From Aquimarina sp040786285 (GTDB taxonomy: Bacteria > Bacteroidota > Bacteroidia > Flavobacteriales > Flavobacteriaceae), in NCBI RefSeq assembly GCF_040786285.1, contig NZ_JBFMKQ010000001.1, positions 186,001 to 250,000 on the forward strand: a stretch of 64,000 bases of DNA, read 5' to 3'. Below are positions 42,954 to 51,402 of this stretch, piece after piece; the stretch's first letter is position 1, and each line of letters opens with the position of its first letter. The position numbers were made by a program, and so were the translations under genes. The notes under the pieces are model-generated. The model worked only from the letters and a program-made list of their open reading frames with translations. It was not told the origin of the DNA and searched no databases.

Positions 42954-44609
42954 TTAGTTCATTAGATCAGATGGACTTATGGCGAATTCTTTTTTGAAAC
43001 ACTTAGAAAAGTAAGAAGGGCTAGAAAAACCTGTTTGAAAGGCAATTTCGGCAATAGTATCTTGCTGACTCAATATTAGTTCTTTGGCGTGATGTAAACG
43101 TACAGACGAAATCAATTGATTAGGAGATTTATTCGTGATAGCTTTAAGTTTGCGCTGTAATTGTCGCTCACTAACTCCTATTTCTTTACAGAGCATTTCT
43201 ACACCAAAATAGTCATTGCTCAAATGATTATTGATGTTTTGCAGCACTTTTTTTAGAAATGAATCATTTTGCGGAAGCTGCTTATTTTGATCAATTCTAT
43301 TGGTATTTATGTCCCTGGGCTTATTGGCTACGGTAAATAGTAAAAGAGGTTCTCCCGATTCGGTTTTAAAAATTGTTTTGCTTGGTGTAAAACTCACACC
43401 CGCTCCTACCAGTAAATTTTTTACAGTTTGGGTTAATTGTATTTGGTTAGGTATAGGTTCCTTATGTATTGATGCAGCAAAATCTTCTGTTTCTTCACAT
43501 ATACAATTCCTTACCAGACATTCTTTAATATGAATACCAATAGTCAATTGTGCATTCATATCCCGAATAGCATCAACCAAATCAATACTGCAATGAACAG
43601 CCTTACTGGGGCCTTCAAAAGTAGCAGTAAATGTTTCTGTATTATATTCAACTATATTCCCTCTATATTGTTTTACATATTGTCTAATCAACTCCTGATG
43701 TTCTGGGTTATTTATTTCTGAAGATATAATGCGCCCAACCATTATAGTAAAGAGTTGTTTTTCATAAAATAACTCTGGCTTTACATTTAAGATAAAAGCC
43801 TTCATCTCTTCTAAAATCTCATCAGTATTGCCCGTCCAAAACAGATGATCACTACCTTCAAATTCAACAAATTTTGCTCCCGGTATACGTTCGGCTACAA
43901 AACGTCCTTCTTCAATTTTTACATCAATGTCATGAGTACGTTGCAGGATTAAGGTGGGAACTTTTATAGAGTCTAAAATGTTAATGATATCTACTTCTGT
44001 ATTCATTTTTGTTAACATCAGGGCTGCACTCGGGCTGGCTCCCGAACGAAAATAATTAGCCAACCAATCCATAAATACACTATCGTTTGCTTTAGAAGGA
44101 GCTAGCGATTCTAGGTTCATCTCTCCGCTTCCCCAACTATTTTCAATCATATCATAAACAACCTGACGCTCTTGGTTTGTTGGTGCCCAAGGATATTCAG
44201 GAGCATATATACGTTTGGCAAATATCCCAAAAGCAATCAGCGAAATAGTTCGGTTTGGATATGTCGCGGCAAATAAGGCAGAGACCGACCCCCCTTCAGA
44301 ATGTCCGAACAAAACTGCTTTTTGAGAGCCTACTGCATCCATCACGGCTCTAATATCCTCCATTCTTTCTTCTAAGGTAGGAAACCCTACAACACGATCA
44401 GAAAGCCCTGTTCCACGCTTATCAAATAGAATAACTCTGGCTACTTTTCCTAATTCCTGTAAAAAATTAACCAGTTCTGGACAAGTCCACATCCAATCAA
44501 TATTAGAAACCCATCCCGGAATATAAACCAAGTCTATAGAACCTGAGCCAAAAACCTGATATGCAATATTGAGGTGGCCATTTTTAGTATATTTAGTATC
44601 CGGTTTCAT
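42954..44609 (-). CDS. Fusion regulator: alpha/beta hydrolase, cyclase-like domain, AraC-type HTH
   Basis: A protein of 551 residues in three parts. Residues 1-275 are an alpha/beta hydrolase with the nucleophile elbow LFGHSEGGSVS (Ser104), an aspartate region near LILQRTHDIDV, and the late histidine in EGSDHLFWTG. Residues about 285-425 resemble a class III nucleotide cyclase-like domain (FTIMVGRIISS, TATFEGPSKAVHCSIDLVDAI, LTIGIHIKECL, then PNQIQLTQTVKNLLVGAG), but the metal-binding aspartates are not evident, so it is probably a non-catalytic sensor. Residues about 455-551 are an AraC/XylS double helix-turn-helix (GVSERQLQRKLKAITNKSPNQLI, IAEIAFQTGFSSPSYFSKCFKKEF). It may sense a small ester or lipid-like ligand and act on DNA directly. 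Confidence 0.85.
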   Translation of the reverse strand: MKPDTKYTKNGHLNIAYQVFGSGSIDLVYIPGWVSNIDWMWTCPELVNFLQELGKVARVILFDKRGTGLSDRVVGFPTLEERMEDIRAVMDAVGSQKAVLFGHSEGGSVSALFAATYPNRTISLIAFGIFAKRIYAPEYPWAPTNQERQVVYDMIENSWGSGEMNLESLAPSKANDSVFMDWLANYFRSGASPSAALMLTKMNTEVDIINILDSIKVPTLILQRTHDIDVKIEEGRFVAERIPGAKFVEFEGSDHLFWTGNTDEILEEMKAFILNVKPELFYEKQLFTIMVGRIISSEINNPEHQELIRQYVKQYRGNIVEYNTETFTATFEGPSKAVHCSIDLVDAIRDMNAQLTIGIHIKECLVRNCICEETEDFAASIHKEPIPNQIQLTQTVKNLLVGAGVSFTPSKTIFKTESGEPLLLFTVANKPRDINTNRIDQNKQLPQNDSFLKKVLQNINNHLSNDYFGVEMLCKEIGVSERQLQRKLKAITNKSPNQLISSVRLHHAKELILSQQDTIAEIAFQTGFSSPSYFSKCFKKEFAISPSDLMN

Positions 44610-44928
44610 AAAATATATCCTATTTTTTTAATTTGATAAAACAGTATCATGGTTTTTTTGAGTGAAAATTATAAATAGTAAATAACCTTATCTAAAGTTG
44701 GACATTACTTTCACGTATTTAACAAAAAGTGATCTTAAACAAAGAAATGTATAAGGAACCTACATTGCAAAAAAAAGAGGGTAGCAAATGAGTATCAAAC
44801 AACGTAATTTGCTCAATTTTAGCATTTTAAAATGACAATAAGATATTCCTTACAAAATAGGGCTCTTATAAATTAAAGAAGATATGAGTTTAATCAAAAA
44901 ACTGTGTACAAGGAATACTTTTAATACC
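44610..44928. other. 319-bp intergenic stretch, nothing recognised
   Basis: This stretch lies between two minus-strand regulator genes and should contain the promoter of the hydrolase/AraC fusion gene. No reading frame, strong hairpin or clear promoter box was seen. Confidence 0.4.
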
Positions 44929-46599
44929 TTATAACGTAATATTTTTATTTTCAATAAAAGCAATAATATCTTGTTTAGAGCCTAAACCAAGTTTTTTACG
45001 AATACGATATCTTGAAGATTTTATAGCCGCTACTGTATTGTTTTGAAGTTTACTAATTTCTGTGGTACTGAGCTCCATTTTCATAAGACAAAGGAGCTCC
45101 TTTTCCTTTGGTTTTAATTCGGAAAAATGTTGATCAAGTAGTATTTTAAAATCAATATTTACCTGATCGAGGTAAGTCTGTAGACTTAAAGATGATTTTT
45201 TAGAACCTTTCTCTGATAATAATGAAGCAGATATGGAGCGTAATGCAGACTTGCGTTCTCTCTCATCCTCTAAAGCAGTAACTTGCTTAATATCATCTAT
45301 TGTACTATTAAAGACTTCTTCTCTAACAGAGCTTTCTACCACCACTTTTTTAAGTTCTCGTTCTCGATGTGCGAGTGCCAAGTCCGTTTTTAATTTTTCA
45401 ACCTCTGCTAGCTCAACTTTATTTACAGCAAGCTCTAGTTTTTGTTTATTATTTTTTCTAATAAAATAGATTAAAAACAAAGCTGCCAGAACCGTAATAA
45501 CGAGTAACCCTAAATACAATTTCTTTTTAGTAGATTCATTCTTGAGGTTTATGGCGACTAGCTCCTTTTCTCTCTTATATTGATATGCAAACTCTAAATC
45601 GGCAAAACGTTTTGTTGTACTTTCCTTTACTAAAGAATCTTTGTACTTATCTTGAATTAAAAAAGCCTGATAAGACTCTGAATATTTTTTATCATTATAT
45701 GCAATTCCAACTTTAGCACGATATGCCGACTGTATTAAAAATAAAGCGTTCACCTTTTTTGAAAAGAAAATAGCACTATCTATATGCGCATTTGCTTTGC
45801 TATACTCTTTTTGTTTGTCATATACTTTTGCCAGACTAGAATGGTTATGTGCTCTTATATTATATGAAGTCGGGTCTAACTGTTTTAAGTTTTCTCTATA
45901 AATGTTGCCGGCTAGATCGTATTTTCCAGTATTGGCATAGGAACTAGCTAAATTTCCCTTTATTTGTAGTCTAAGCGCCTTAGAGGTGTCAGCTTCTATA
46001 GCTTTTTTGTAATAATACCTGGCAGAATCCGTCTTTTCCTGTTTACCAAAAATTCTTCCTATTCGATTTAGAGTAAGCGCTTGCCCACGAGCTGACTTTG
46101 CCTTTTCATGAAATATTAATGCACGTCTATGAAATCGTTTTGCTTTCTCAAAATCCATTTGTCTTGAGTAAATATTCCCTAGATTACTTAAAGCTCTTCC
46201 TACAATCATATCATACTCGATCTCTGTTGCAATATCTAAGGCCTCATTTGCATATTGCAAGGCTGCTGCAGTATCTTGAAGGTTTAAGGATACGCTTGAC
46301 AGACTATACAACAATTCTGCTTCTTGCTTTTGATAATGATAACCATTATATCCTTTATCCTTAATGATTTTATGAACATCTAGAAAGATTTCTTTGGCAA
46401 TATTGCCGTCAAAATAGGCTAATTGACCTGCCAGTTTTAATCTAAGTGCTAACCGTAAAGAATCTGAATCTGCCTTTTCTATTTGTAGTTTAGTTGCTTC
46501 TATCTTTCGAGTACGTGCATCTGTAATATTATCTTTTACTTGAGAATAGGAAAAAAGAGAGATGAAAAATAGCAGTGGGAATAAAATTCTAGTTTTCAA
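44929..46599 (-). CDS. TPR protein with LuxR-like helix-turn-helix
   Basis: A protein of 556 residues with a signal peptide (MKTRILFPLLFFISLFSYSQ), tetratricopeptide repeats (about 90-330; for example AALQYANEALDIATEIEY, ALSNLGNIYSRQMDFEKAKRFHRRAL), one transmembrane helix near 362-381 (KLYLGLLVITVLAALFLIYF), a coiled coil, and a C-terminal helix-turn-helix (LKPKEKELLCLMKMELSTTEISKLQNNTVAAIKSSRYRIRKKL). This layout is a common one-component membrane regulator in flavobacteria: the periplasmic TPR domain senses and the cytoplasmic HTH binds DNA. It lies at the border between the amidase cassette and the regulatory island. Confidence 0.88.
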   Translation of the reverse strand: MKTRILFPLLFFISLFSYSQVKDNITDARTRKIEATKLQIEKADSDSLRLALRLKLAGQLAYFDGNIAKEIFLDVHKIIKDKGYNGYHYQKQEAELLYSLSSVSLNLQDTAAALQYANEALDIATEIEYDMIVGRALSNLGNIYSRQMDFEKAKRFHRRALIFHEKAKSARGQALTLNRIGRIFGKQEKTDSARYYYKKAIEADTSKALRLQIKGNLASSYANTGKYDLAGNIYRENLKQLDPTSYNIRAHNHSSLAKVYDKQKEYSKANAHIDSAIFFSKKVNALFLIQSAYRAKVGIAYNDKKYSESYQAFLIQDKYKDSLVKESTTKRFADLEFAYQYKREKELVAINLKNESTKKKLYLGLLVITVLAALFLIYFIRKNNKQKLELAVNKVELAEVEKLKTDLALAHRERELKKVVVESSVREEVFNSTIDDIKQVTALEDERERKSALRSISASLLSEKGSKKSSLSLQTYLDQVNIDFKILLDQHFSELKPKEKELLCLMKMELSTTEISKLQNNTVAAIKSSRYRIRKKLGLGSKQDIIAFIENKNITL

Positions 46600-46943
46600 A
46601 ATAGAGGGATTTTAAATACAATTATTATTGACACTTTAACTTTAGCTAAAATACAACTTCATGCTATAATTGATATAACACATTTGTATTTTCTAAATTA
46701 AATATCATTAAATAATTAATCTTTTGGTGCTTTTACGAAACTCGGTTTCCCCAAAGCCTATAGAAAACGTTTTTATTCCCCCTTATTGAACTTACTAGAA
46801 AGATTCTAATAGTAATAAAAGCAATGCTATCATCCTTAGCATCTACAATCCAATATTCAAAATCAATAGTATTAAGAAGGTCTACTTTTATTGTATCTCC
46901 AGCAAAGCTTCATAGTTTTTATACTTTTGCTATTTGCCTAAAG
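46600..46943. other. 344-bp intergenic stretch with a possible gene remnant
   Basis: On the minus strand a stop-free frame of about 58 codons (46733-46909) reads like ordinary protein (DTIKVDLLNTIDFEYWIVDA) but has no start codon and is preceded by a stop. It may be the end of a decayed gene. No promoter or hairpin was recognised in the rest. Confidence 0.25.
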
Positions 46944-47489
46944 TTATAAAGAAACCCCAACTAAAACCCCTGCCCCAACTCCGGCAACGCCTATGAGTAT
47001 TTTTTCGAAAACAGTTTTTCCTTTTTGTCGTCTCGTAGCTTTTTCAACAAGCTCTAGGCTGTTCGTTGCTTTCTCAAGACTATTTACGGTATAATCAAGA
47101 GCTTTTTGTGTATGGTTTAAGGTTACCTGAGTTTTTTTATACACGATTTGATCCAAACTATCACTTTTGGCAAAATTGGTTTGTAATCTACCCTCTAGAT
47201 CTATGTTTCTACGAAGTGTTTGTGTGTACTTTTCTACAAGTTCTTGGGTCATCTTATCTTGGTTAATCGTACTTTGATACACATTTTTGATTGCCAAAAA
47301 GGATTTTTTATTTACCAAATAAATATCGGGCGTTCTAAATACGTAGAGGCTATCTTTTTTTACCGTAAGAGGTTCTCCTAAACGATTGGCATACGACTCG
47401 GGGATTTCGATGATGTTTAAAGAATCTATTTCCTGACCAAAAGTTGCAGAAACTGTTGCGATAAAGAGAATGAGCATTACTATTTTCAT
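46944..47489 (-). CDS. Exported coiled-coil protein with C-terminal hydrophobic helix
   Basis: A protein of 181 residues, not recognised. It has a signal peptide (MKIVMLILFIATVSATFGQ), a folded N-terminal third (IPESYANRLGEPLTVKKDSLYVF), a helical coiled-coil-like middle (QDKMTQELVEKYTQTLRRN, LNHTQKALDYTVNSLEKATNS), and a Gly-rich hydrophobic C-terminus (ILIGVAGVGAGVLVGVSL). It is the last gene of a four-gene minus-strand set starting at 49292, 35 bp after the previous gene. An exported, membrane-ended coiled coil would suit a spanin-like role in outer envelope disruption, but this is inference from layout. Confidence 0.6.
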   Translation of the reverse strand: MKIVMLILFIATVSATFGQEIDSLNIIEIPESYANRLGEPLTVKKDSLYVFRTPDIYLVNKKSFLAIKNVYQSTINQDKMTQELVEKYTQTLRRNIDLEGRLQTNFAKSDSLDQIVYKKTQVTLNHTQKALDYTVNSLEKATNSLELVEKATRRQKGKTVFEKILIGVAGVGAGVLVGVSL

Positions 47490-47524
47490 GTGTTTTTAAT
47501 TTATGATAATGATAACACCAAAGC

Positions 47525-47914
47525 TTATGGATCTAAGCCAAAAAGGCCCTCTAATACTACACGGTCTTTAGCCAATCTATCATTAGTGCGTTGTATAGAA
47601 TCCTTAATACGTTGTAAATCTGTCCAATCTTTAGCATTTTTTCTTTTAAATGAAAGTATCAAAGAGTCTCGCCTATGAATGATCAAATCTTTTTGAGCCT
47701 TCATCTGCACAAATTCTTTCTTAGAGTTTTCTAATTGAAACTTCGTCGCGGTTATAACATCTTTCGATATGTTTAGTTCTTCTTTTGCCTTGTTTAGTTC
47801 TACTGTTATGGTTTTCCAATTCGCATTAGAGTTAAAGATCAAATAACCAATCGCGATTAAAAATAGTAGCGCAATGACCTGAAGAATAATACCAATATTT
47901 GTGTTTTTCATCAA
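47525..47914 (-). CDS. Small membrane-anchored coiled-coil protein
   Basis: A protein of 129 residues, not recognised. One N-terminal transmembrane helix (IGIILQVIALLFLIAIGYLIF, about 7-27) is followed by a charged helical coiled coil up to the C-terminus. This is the architecture of inner-membrane spanin (Rz-like) subunits and also of many unrelated anchors. It sits 114 bp after the multi-pass membrane protein gene and upstream of the exported coiled-coil protein, consistent with a paired function. Confidence 0.6.
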   Translation of the reverse strand: MMKNTNIGIILQVIALLFLIAIGYLIFNSNANWKTITVELNKAKEELNISKDVITATKFQLENSKKEFVQMKAQKDLIIHRRDSLILSFKRKNAKDWTDLQRIKDSIQRTNDRLAKDRVVLEGLFGLDP

Positions 47915-48028
47915 TTAATGATTTGATCTTTAAAAGCTTGCTTTGATCTATATATATGGTCTAAGAAAGAATCTTCTCAAAGTAGTGTATGCCGTATACT
48001 ATAGAACAGTCGTTATTTTAAAATTGTA

Positions 48029-48619
48029 CTATTTTTTTTCAATTTTGATGGTATATTTTTCTTTGTACAAAATGATCAGGTTACAAAAAGAGATCATAAA
48101 CCCTGCAGAAAACAAATAACACAAAAATAAAAGCACCATTAGCTGTACTCTATTGAATAGGATACTTTGTTTGGTCCAGGCTTTTTCGGGGTCACCTAGC
48201 AAGATCATCATCTTTTCGTTTCGGGCTGGTAAAAACCCATGTGATGTTTTAAATGACTCAAATGGATCATTATCCACCATTTCATTACCTATCACAATAT
48301 CCATTTCGAGATAGGGTAATGTTTTAGCTTCTCGAGCAAAATGATAGGTAGCATAAACTGTTATAAAAAAAATGATAAACTCAATAGACAAACGGGTCCA
48401 CTTTATAATTGATTTATTTTTTAGTGAATATAATATTAAGAACCCCGCGAGTACCGTGGCTATAAACACTCCAAATTTCATTAAAAAGGCCGTGTTTTCG
48501 TCTGATGCATGCCAAGATGGCAAGGGTATAATAAACGCTCCGGTTACCGAAGCAATCCAGGTACTAAGCAGCGTAATCTCTTTCCAAACTTCTTTTATTT
48601 TAGTAACCAGCATTGTCAT
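48029..48619 (-). CDS. Multi-pass membrane protein, holin candidate
   Basis: A protein of 196 residues with about four hydrophobic segments: near 15-32 (TLLSTWIASVTGAFIIPLP), 44-65 (MKFGVFIATVLAGFLILYSL), 74-92 (LSIEFIIFFITVYATYHFA) and 155-182 (VQLMVLLFLCYLFSAGFMISF). A soluble loop of about 60 residues lies before the last segment. No family was recognised. It starts one base after the stop of the lipoprotein gene, so the two are coupled. In a cassette next to a signal-less peptidoglycan amidase, a holin-like role is reasonable but unproven. Confidence 0.6.
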   Translation of the reverse strand: MTMLVTKIKEVWKEITLLSTWIASVTGAFIIPLPSWHASDENTAFLMKFGVFIATVLAGFLILYSLKNKSIIKWTRLSIEFIIFFITVYATYHFAREAKTLPYLEMDIVIGNEMVDNDPFESFKTSHGFLPARNEKMMILLGDPEKAWTKQSILFNRVQLMVLLFLCYLFSAGFMISFCNLIILYKEKYTIKIEKK

Positions 48620-48620
48620 A

Positions 48621-49292
48621 TTATTTAGGTGTTTTTAAAACCAATTGTTTCACTTCTTCTACCCCGCTGCTCATGATAAGGTGTAATTCTGCCTCTCCTA
48701 CGCGGTCTTCTTTTTCTAACCAAAATAAATAATACCCCGGCACAAAATCCTGAGATGCCTTTTGTGTGGGTTTATTAAATCGAAAGCGCTTAATATTTAA
48801 TTCTTTTTCATAGGATAGTTTTCCGAAAACAAAAAAACCTTCATCCTCGCTAGAATCAACAGTCACCTTGATCTTGGTATTGGCATCGTTTTTAGCACTG
48901 CTGTTAATTGATTTTAATTTGGCATCAAAATCCAGATATATAGCATTTAAAATAAAAGTTTTATCATCTATGGCATCAAAATCTTTATCCAAACGCTGTA
49001 CTGTTTTTTGTGCCTCTCGTAATGTTTCTAAATAATTTACGGTGAGTTTATATTTTTCATTGCATTTTACCAGAACAGGAAATAATTCTTTACTCTTTGC
49101 TTCTAGTTTGTTATATGATACTATAAGATCATCATCTTTTGTTGCTGGTATTTTTTCTGATAAACTTGTTATCGCTTTTTCTGTTGTTGACAAGACTATA
49201 GAAAGGTCATTATCTTTTGAAGCATACTGTGCACAGCTATATACAATAACTGAAATACAAAGAGCCCATATAAACTTGAAGAAATTTTTCAT
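48621..49292 (-). CDS. Predicted lipoprotein, unknown function
   Basis: A protein of 223 residues. The N-terminus MKNFFKFIWALCISVIVYSC has a lipobox-like VYSC ending at Cys20, so it is probably a lipoprotein. The middle is helical (TEKAITSLSEKIPATKDDDLIVSYNKLEAKSKELFPVL; ETLREAQKTVQRLDKDFDAI) and the C-terminal third is beta-rich (TKIKVTVDSSEDEGFFVFG, PGYYLFWLEKEDRVGEAELHLI). No family recognised. It is the first gene of the four-gene envelope cassette and has upstream a motif shared with the amidase gene. Confidence 0.65.
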   Translation of the reverse strand: MKNFFKFIWALCISVIVYSCAQYASKDNDLSIVLSTTEKAITSLSEKIPATKDDDLIVSYNKLEAKSKELFPVLVKCNEKYKLTVNYLETLREAQKTVQRLDKDFDAIDDKTFILNAIYLDFDAKLKSINSSAKNDANTKIKVTVDSSEDEGFFVFGKLSYEKELNIKRFRFNKPTQKASQDFVPGYYLFWLEKEDRVGEAELHLIMSSGVEEVKQLVLKTPK

Positions 49293-49344
49293 ATCCAGAG
49301 GGTTTAATTTTTTTGTCGATAGTTTGGTATACCAACCCTATCAT

Positions 49345-49395
49345 CAAAGTTACATGTATAGGGCACCATCATACTATCACAAATACGACAAATTC
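49345..49395 (-). promoter_or_regulatory. Promoter-like region of the envelope cassette with a shared upstream motif
   Basis: On the minus strand, TAACTTTG (49345-49352) matches the Bacteroidetes -7 box TAnnTTTG. Exactly 21 bp further upstream lies the element at 49374-49393, read on the plus strand as CTATCACAAATACGACAAAT. The same element, 17 of 20 bases identical, stands 20 bp upstream of a TAnnTTTG box at the amidase gene. The conserved element is about 6 bp too far for an ordinary -33 box, so it may be an activator site. Confidence 0.5.
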
Positions 49396-49430
49396 GAGTA
49401 ATTTCCCGACCTTATCGTTGTCTAATGGTT

Positions 49431-50201
49431 CTATACAAGGCCACCTATTATTTTGTTCCAATCAAAAGCCGGACCTATATCCCACTTGCCAGACGATCTG
49501 TAATTTACATGAGACACAATACCTTTAAAATTAACTAACTCATCTTCTGCCGCTGTACTATATCGTTTATCTTCTGGTAAAAAGACTCTTGGTATATTGT
49601 ATTCTGCGGTGAGGTAACGAAGTAACAGCAGTAGACTTTGGTATTGTCGTCTTGTAAATGTGGCATAGTATATTTCTCCCCGGTAAGGTGACTCAAGCTT
49701 TGTATAAAACTGTTTTTGCTTTATATCACAATACACATCGGTATCGCTATACACGGTAACTAATTTGTTGTCTATTCTTTTTAAAACACCAATGTTAGAC
49801 ATTTCGATACCAATAGTTCGTTTGCTACCATTGGTATTACCACCAATAGCTCCCGATCCTAAGTGGTATGACCAATAGGCAGACGACCATAAATTAAGTA
49901 TGGTACCGTTTCTGGCAATAATAAACGGGGTAGATACATGGTTGTTGGGTCTGGACAAAGCAGCCACATCACCTTTTATATACCCCACTGTATAATGGAG
50001 TACAATTTGCGTTTTTGTGTTTTTCTCCTGATAATAAAACGAAGTATCTCCATTTTTTGGCCTGCAATGTATATAAGGCATTACTTGATTAGCACCTTTA
50101 ATGGGCACTGTCATTTCTGATAAAATAAATTCTTTTCCGTCTGAGTCTTTTCCGGTTTCGAAAAAGGTGTTCTCGTGATTGGCGATACTAGTTGCTTTCA
50201 T
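49431..50201 (-). CDS. N-acetylmuramoyl-L-alanine amidase (amidase_2/PGRP family), no signal peptide
   Basis: A protein of 256 residues that would cut the amide bond between muramic acid and the stem peptide. The zinc-site landmarks of the amidase_2/PGRP fold are present: TQIVLHYTVGY (first His), the NHVSTPFIIARNGTI strand pair with SYHLGSG (second region), TIGIEMSNIG, and FKGIVSHVNYRSSGKWDIGPAFDW (last His, Lys/Asp). The N-terminus (MKATSIANHENTFFETGKD) is not a signal peptide, so like a phage endolysin the enzyme would need a holin, lysis or injection to reach the wall. It stands alone with its own promoter-like region, just upstream of the four-gene membrane cassette. Confidence 0.88.
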   Translation of the reverse strand: MKATSIANHENTFFETGKDSDGKEFILSEMTVPIKGANQVMPYIHCRPKNGDTSFYYQEKNTKTQIVLHYTVGYIKGDVAALSRPNNHVSTPFIIARNGTILNLWSSAYWSYHLGSGAIGGNTNGSKRTIGIEMSNIGVLKRIDNKLVTVYSDTDVYCDIKQKQFYTKLESPYRGEIYYATFTRRQYQSLLLLLRYLTAEYNIPRVFLPEDKRYSTAAEDELVNFKGIVSHVNYRSSGKWDIGPAFDWNKIIGGLV

Positions 50202-50228
50202 GCTTAAATGGGTTTACGTATAGTGATC

Positions 50229-50277
50229 CAAAAGTAGTGGGATACAGATAAGAAAGCTATCACAAACCCGGCAAATC
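50229..50277 (-). promoter_or_regulatory. Promoter-like region of the amidase gene with the shared upstream motif
   Basis: On the minus strand, TACTTTTG (50229-50236) matches TAnnTTTG, giving a leader of about 20 bases before the ATG at 50201. The element at 50257-50276, read on the plus strand as CTATCACAAACCCGGCAAAT, is the partner of the one at 49374-49393. Spacing to the -7 box is 20 bp here and 21 bp there. Confidence 0.5.
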
Positions 50278-50518
50278 AAAGCAGTTTTGCGACATAGTAT
50301 GCAGGATATTCTAGGAGCAAGGATAGGGTCTTCCCCACACAACTACTCATAGTCTAGCCGTTGTGGCGCCTCCGATAGCGTCAGAATATTTCTGCTACCA
50401 TCAAAGATCGGCAAGATATAAAACAGGCAAAACAAAACTCCTCAAAAAATAAAGAAGATTGCTAAGCCATAAAAACTACAAAATCGCCCTAGTTAGACAA
50501 TTTTGTTATGAATAATGC

Positions 50519-50700
50519 TTATTTAATAACCATTCGTTTTACGTCTACTTTTTTGTGATCGGCCATTAGGCAGAGATACATACCGGATCCCAGTGCGAGT
50601 GGTTAGGTAGTGCCTAAATTACTAGTCTTTACTAGTGCGGTACCTATAGTTATTCTAAAAACGAGAATATTTTGGTGTTTATTGGCACAAAGATTTTAAA
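50519..50700 (-). pseudogene. Remnant of a type IX secretion C-terminal sorting domain
   Basis: In one minus-strand frame the stretch reads ITIGTALVKTSNLGTT, then an in-frame stop, then PLALGSGMYLCLMADHKKVD and VKRMVIK before the final stop at 50519-50521. This is the pattern of the type A sorting domain of Bacteroidetes (…LGxxxxxxLxxGxYxxxxxxxxKxVKRxVxK). The stop in the middle and the lack of any upstream coding sequence show it is dead. A secreted or surface protein gene was evidently lost from this place, perhaps when the amidase cassette or the effector cluster arrived. Confidence 0.6.
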
Positions 50701-50744
50701 AAAATTCGTAAATTTAAATACAAGAAATTATAAATCAATAGCTT

Positions 50745-51308
50745 ATGAAAAAACTTTTACTCCTTACATTTTTATTTCCTCTTACTTTTTTTGCACAGAC
50801 AAATTACTCGCAAGAGGATATTGCCGCAGCGGCCACACATGACAAACAGTGGTTACTCACCAACACTACCAGTGGCCAAATAGACTATGCCTATGGTGTC
50901 TCAAAGATGGTACAATCTTTTATTCAGGATAAAACAAAGTGGGAAGCTAAATCTGTAACTTGCCGAACGAATTGTTTACAATGGGTGCACCAAAGTAACG
51001 TTCCTAGTAAACTAAAAAAGAGAAAAATCTCGTACAAGTTATATTATGACCAGCTGCCTACAGGAAAACGGATTAGTACTAAAGTCGTTTTTGAGGGTAA
51101 TAAAGATCTTATCGTTGACTTTTTTATGAATTATTGGACCGACGATCTTGAGTTTACCCAAGGCTCACAGAGCAAAGACCACCTTGCTACGGTACGGTTT
51201 TTAACCGATATAGCTACATTGAGAATTAGTGACAATGGGGATGCTTCTATCACGGTGACCACGGGTAAAGCCAAAGATACTTATGCTACTATGATTTCTC
51301 ATAATTAG
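50745..51308 (+). CDS. Small secreted protein of unknown function
   Basis: A protein of 187 residues with a clear signal peptide (MKKLLLLTFLFPLTFFAQ). The mature part holds two Cys close together (SVTCRTNCLQWVHQS) and strands such as KISYKLYYDQLPTGKRISTKVVF and ATLRISDNGDASITVTTGKA. No family recognised. It is the only plus-strand gene between the effector cluster and the amidase cassette and stands alone. The short gap to the convergent effector gene (94 bp) contains no obvious terminator. Confidence 0.7.
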   Translation: MKKLLLLTFLFPLTFFAQTNYSQEDIAAAATHDKQWLLTNTTSGQIDYAYGVSKMVQSFIQDKTKWEAKSVTCRTNCLQWVHQSNVPSKLKKRKISYKLYYDQLPTGKRISTKVVFEGNKDLIVDFFMNYWTDDLEFTQGSQSKDHLATVRFLTDIATLRISDNGDASITVTTGKAKDTYATMISHN

Positions 51309-51402
51309 GATAGCTTATTGGTATACTTTGTAAGACCCTTATTTGATGTATAATCAAGTGAGGAGTGGATATTTATGCGTGAAATAAAAAGACAAGAGCT
51401 TT

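Larger units (their letters stand above)
50202..50744. other. 543-bp divergent intergenic region
   Basis: This stretch lies between the amidase gene (minus) and the secreted protein gene (plus). It holds the amidase promoter-like region at 50229-50277 and the sorting-domain remnant at 50519-50700. The rest shows nothing recognisable. For the plus-strand gene, TAAATTTA near 50711-50718 is a near match to the -7 box. Confidence 0.45.

Noticed and set aside
46733..46909. A stop-free minus-strand frame of about 58 codons that reads like protein
   Set aside because: It has no start codon and no recognisable family; kept only as a possible remnant in the intergenic entry.
50682..50698. TTGGCAC followed by TTTTA, like a sigma-54 promoter, before the secreted protein gene
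   Set aside because: The -12 half lacks the needed GC and no sigma-54 activator gene is seen nearby.
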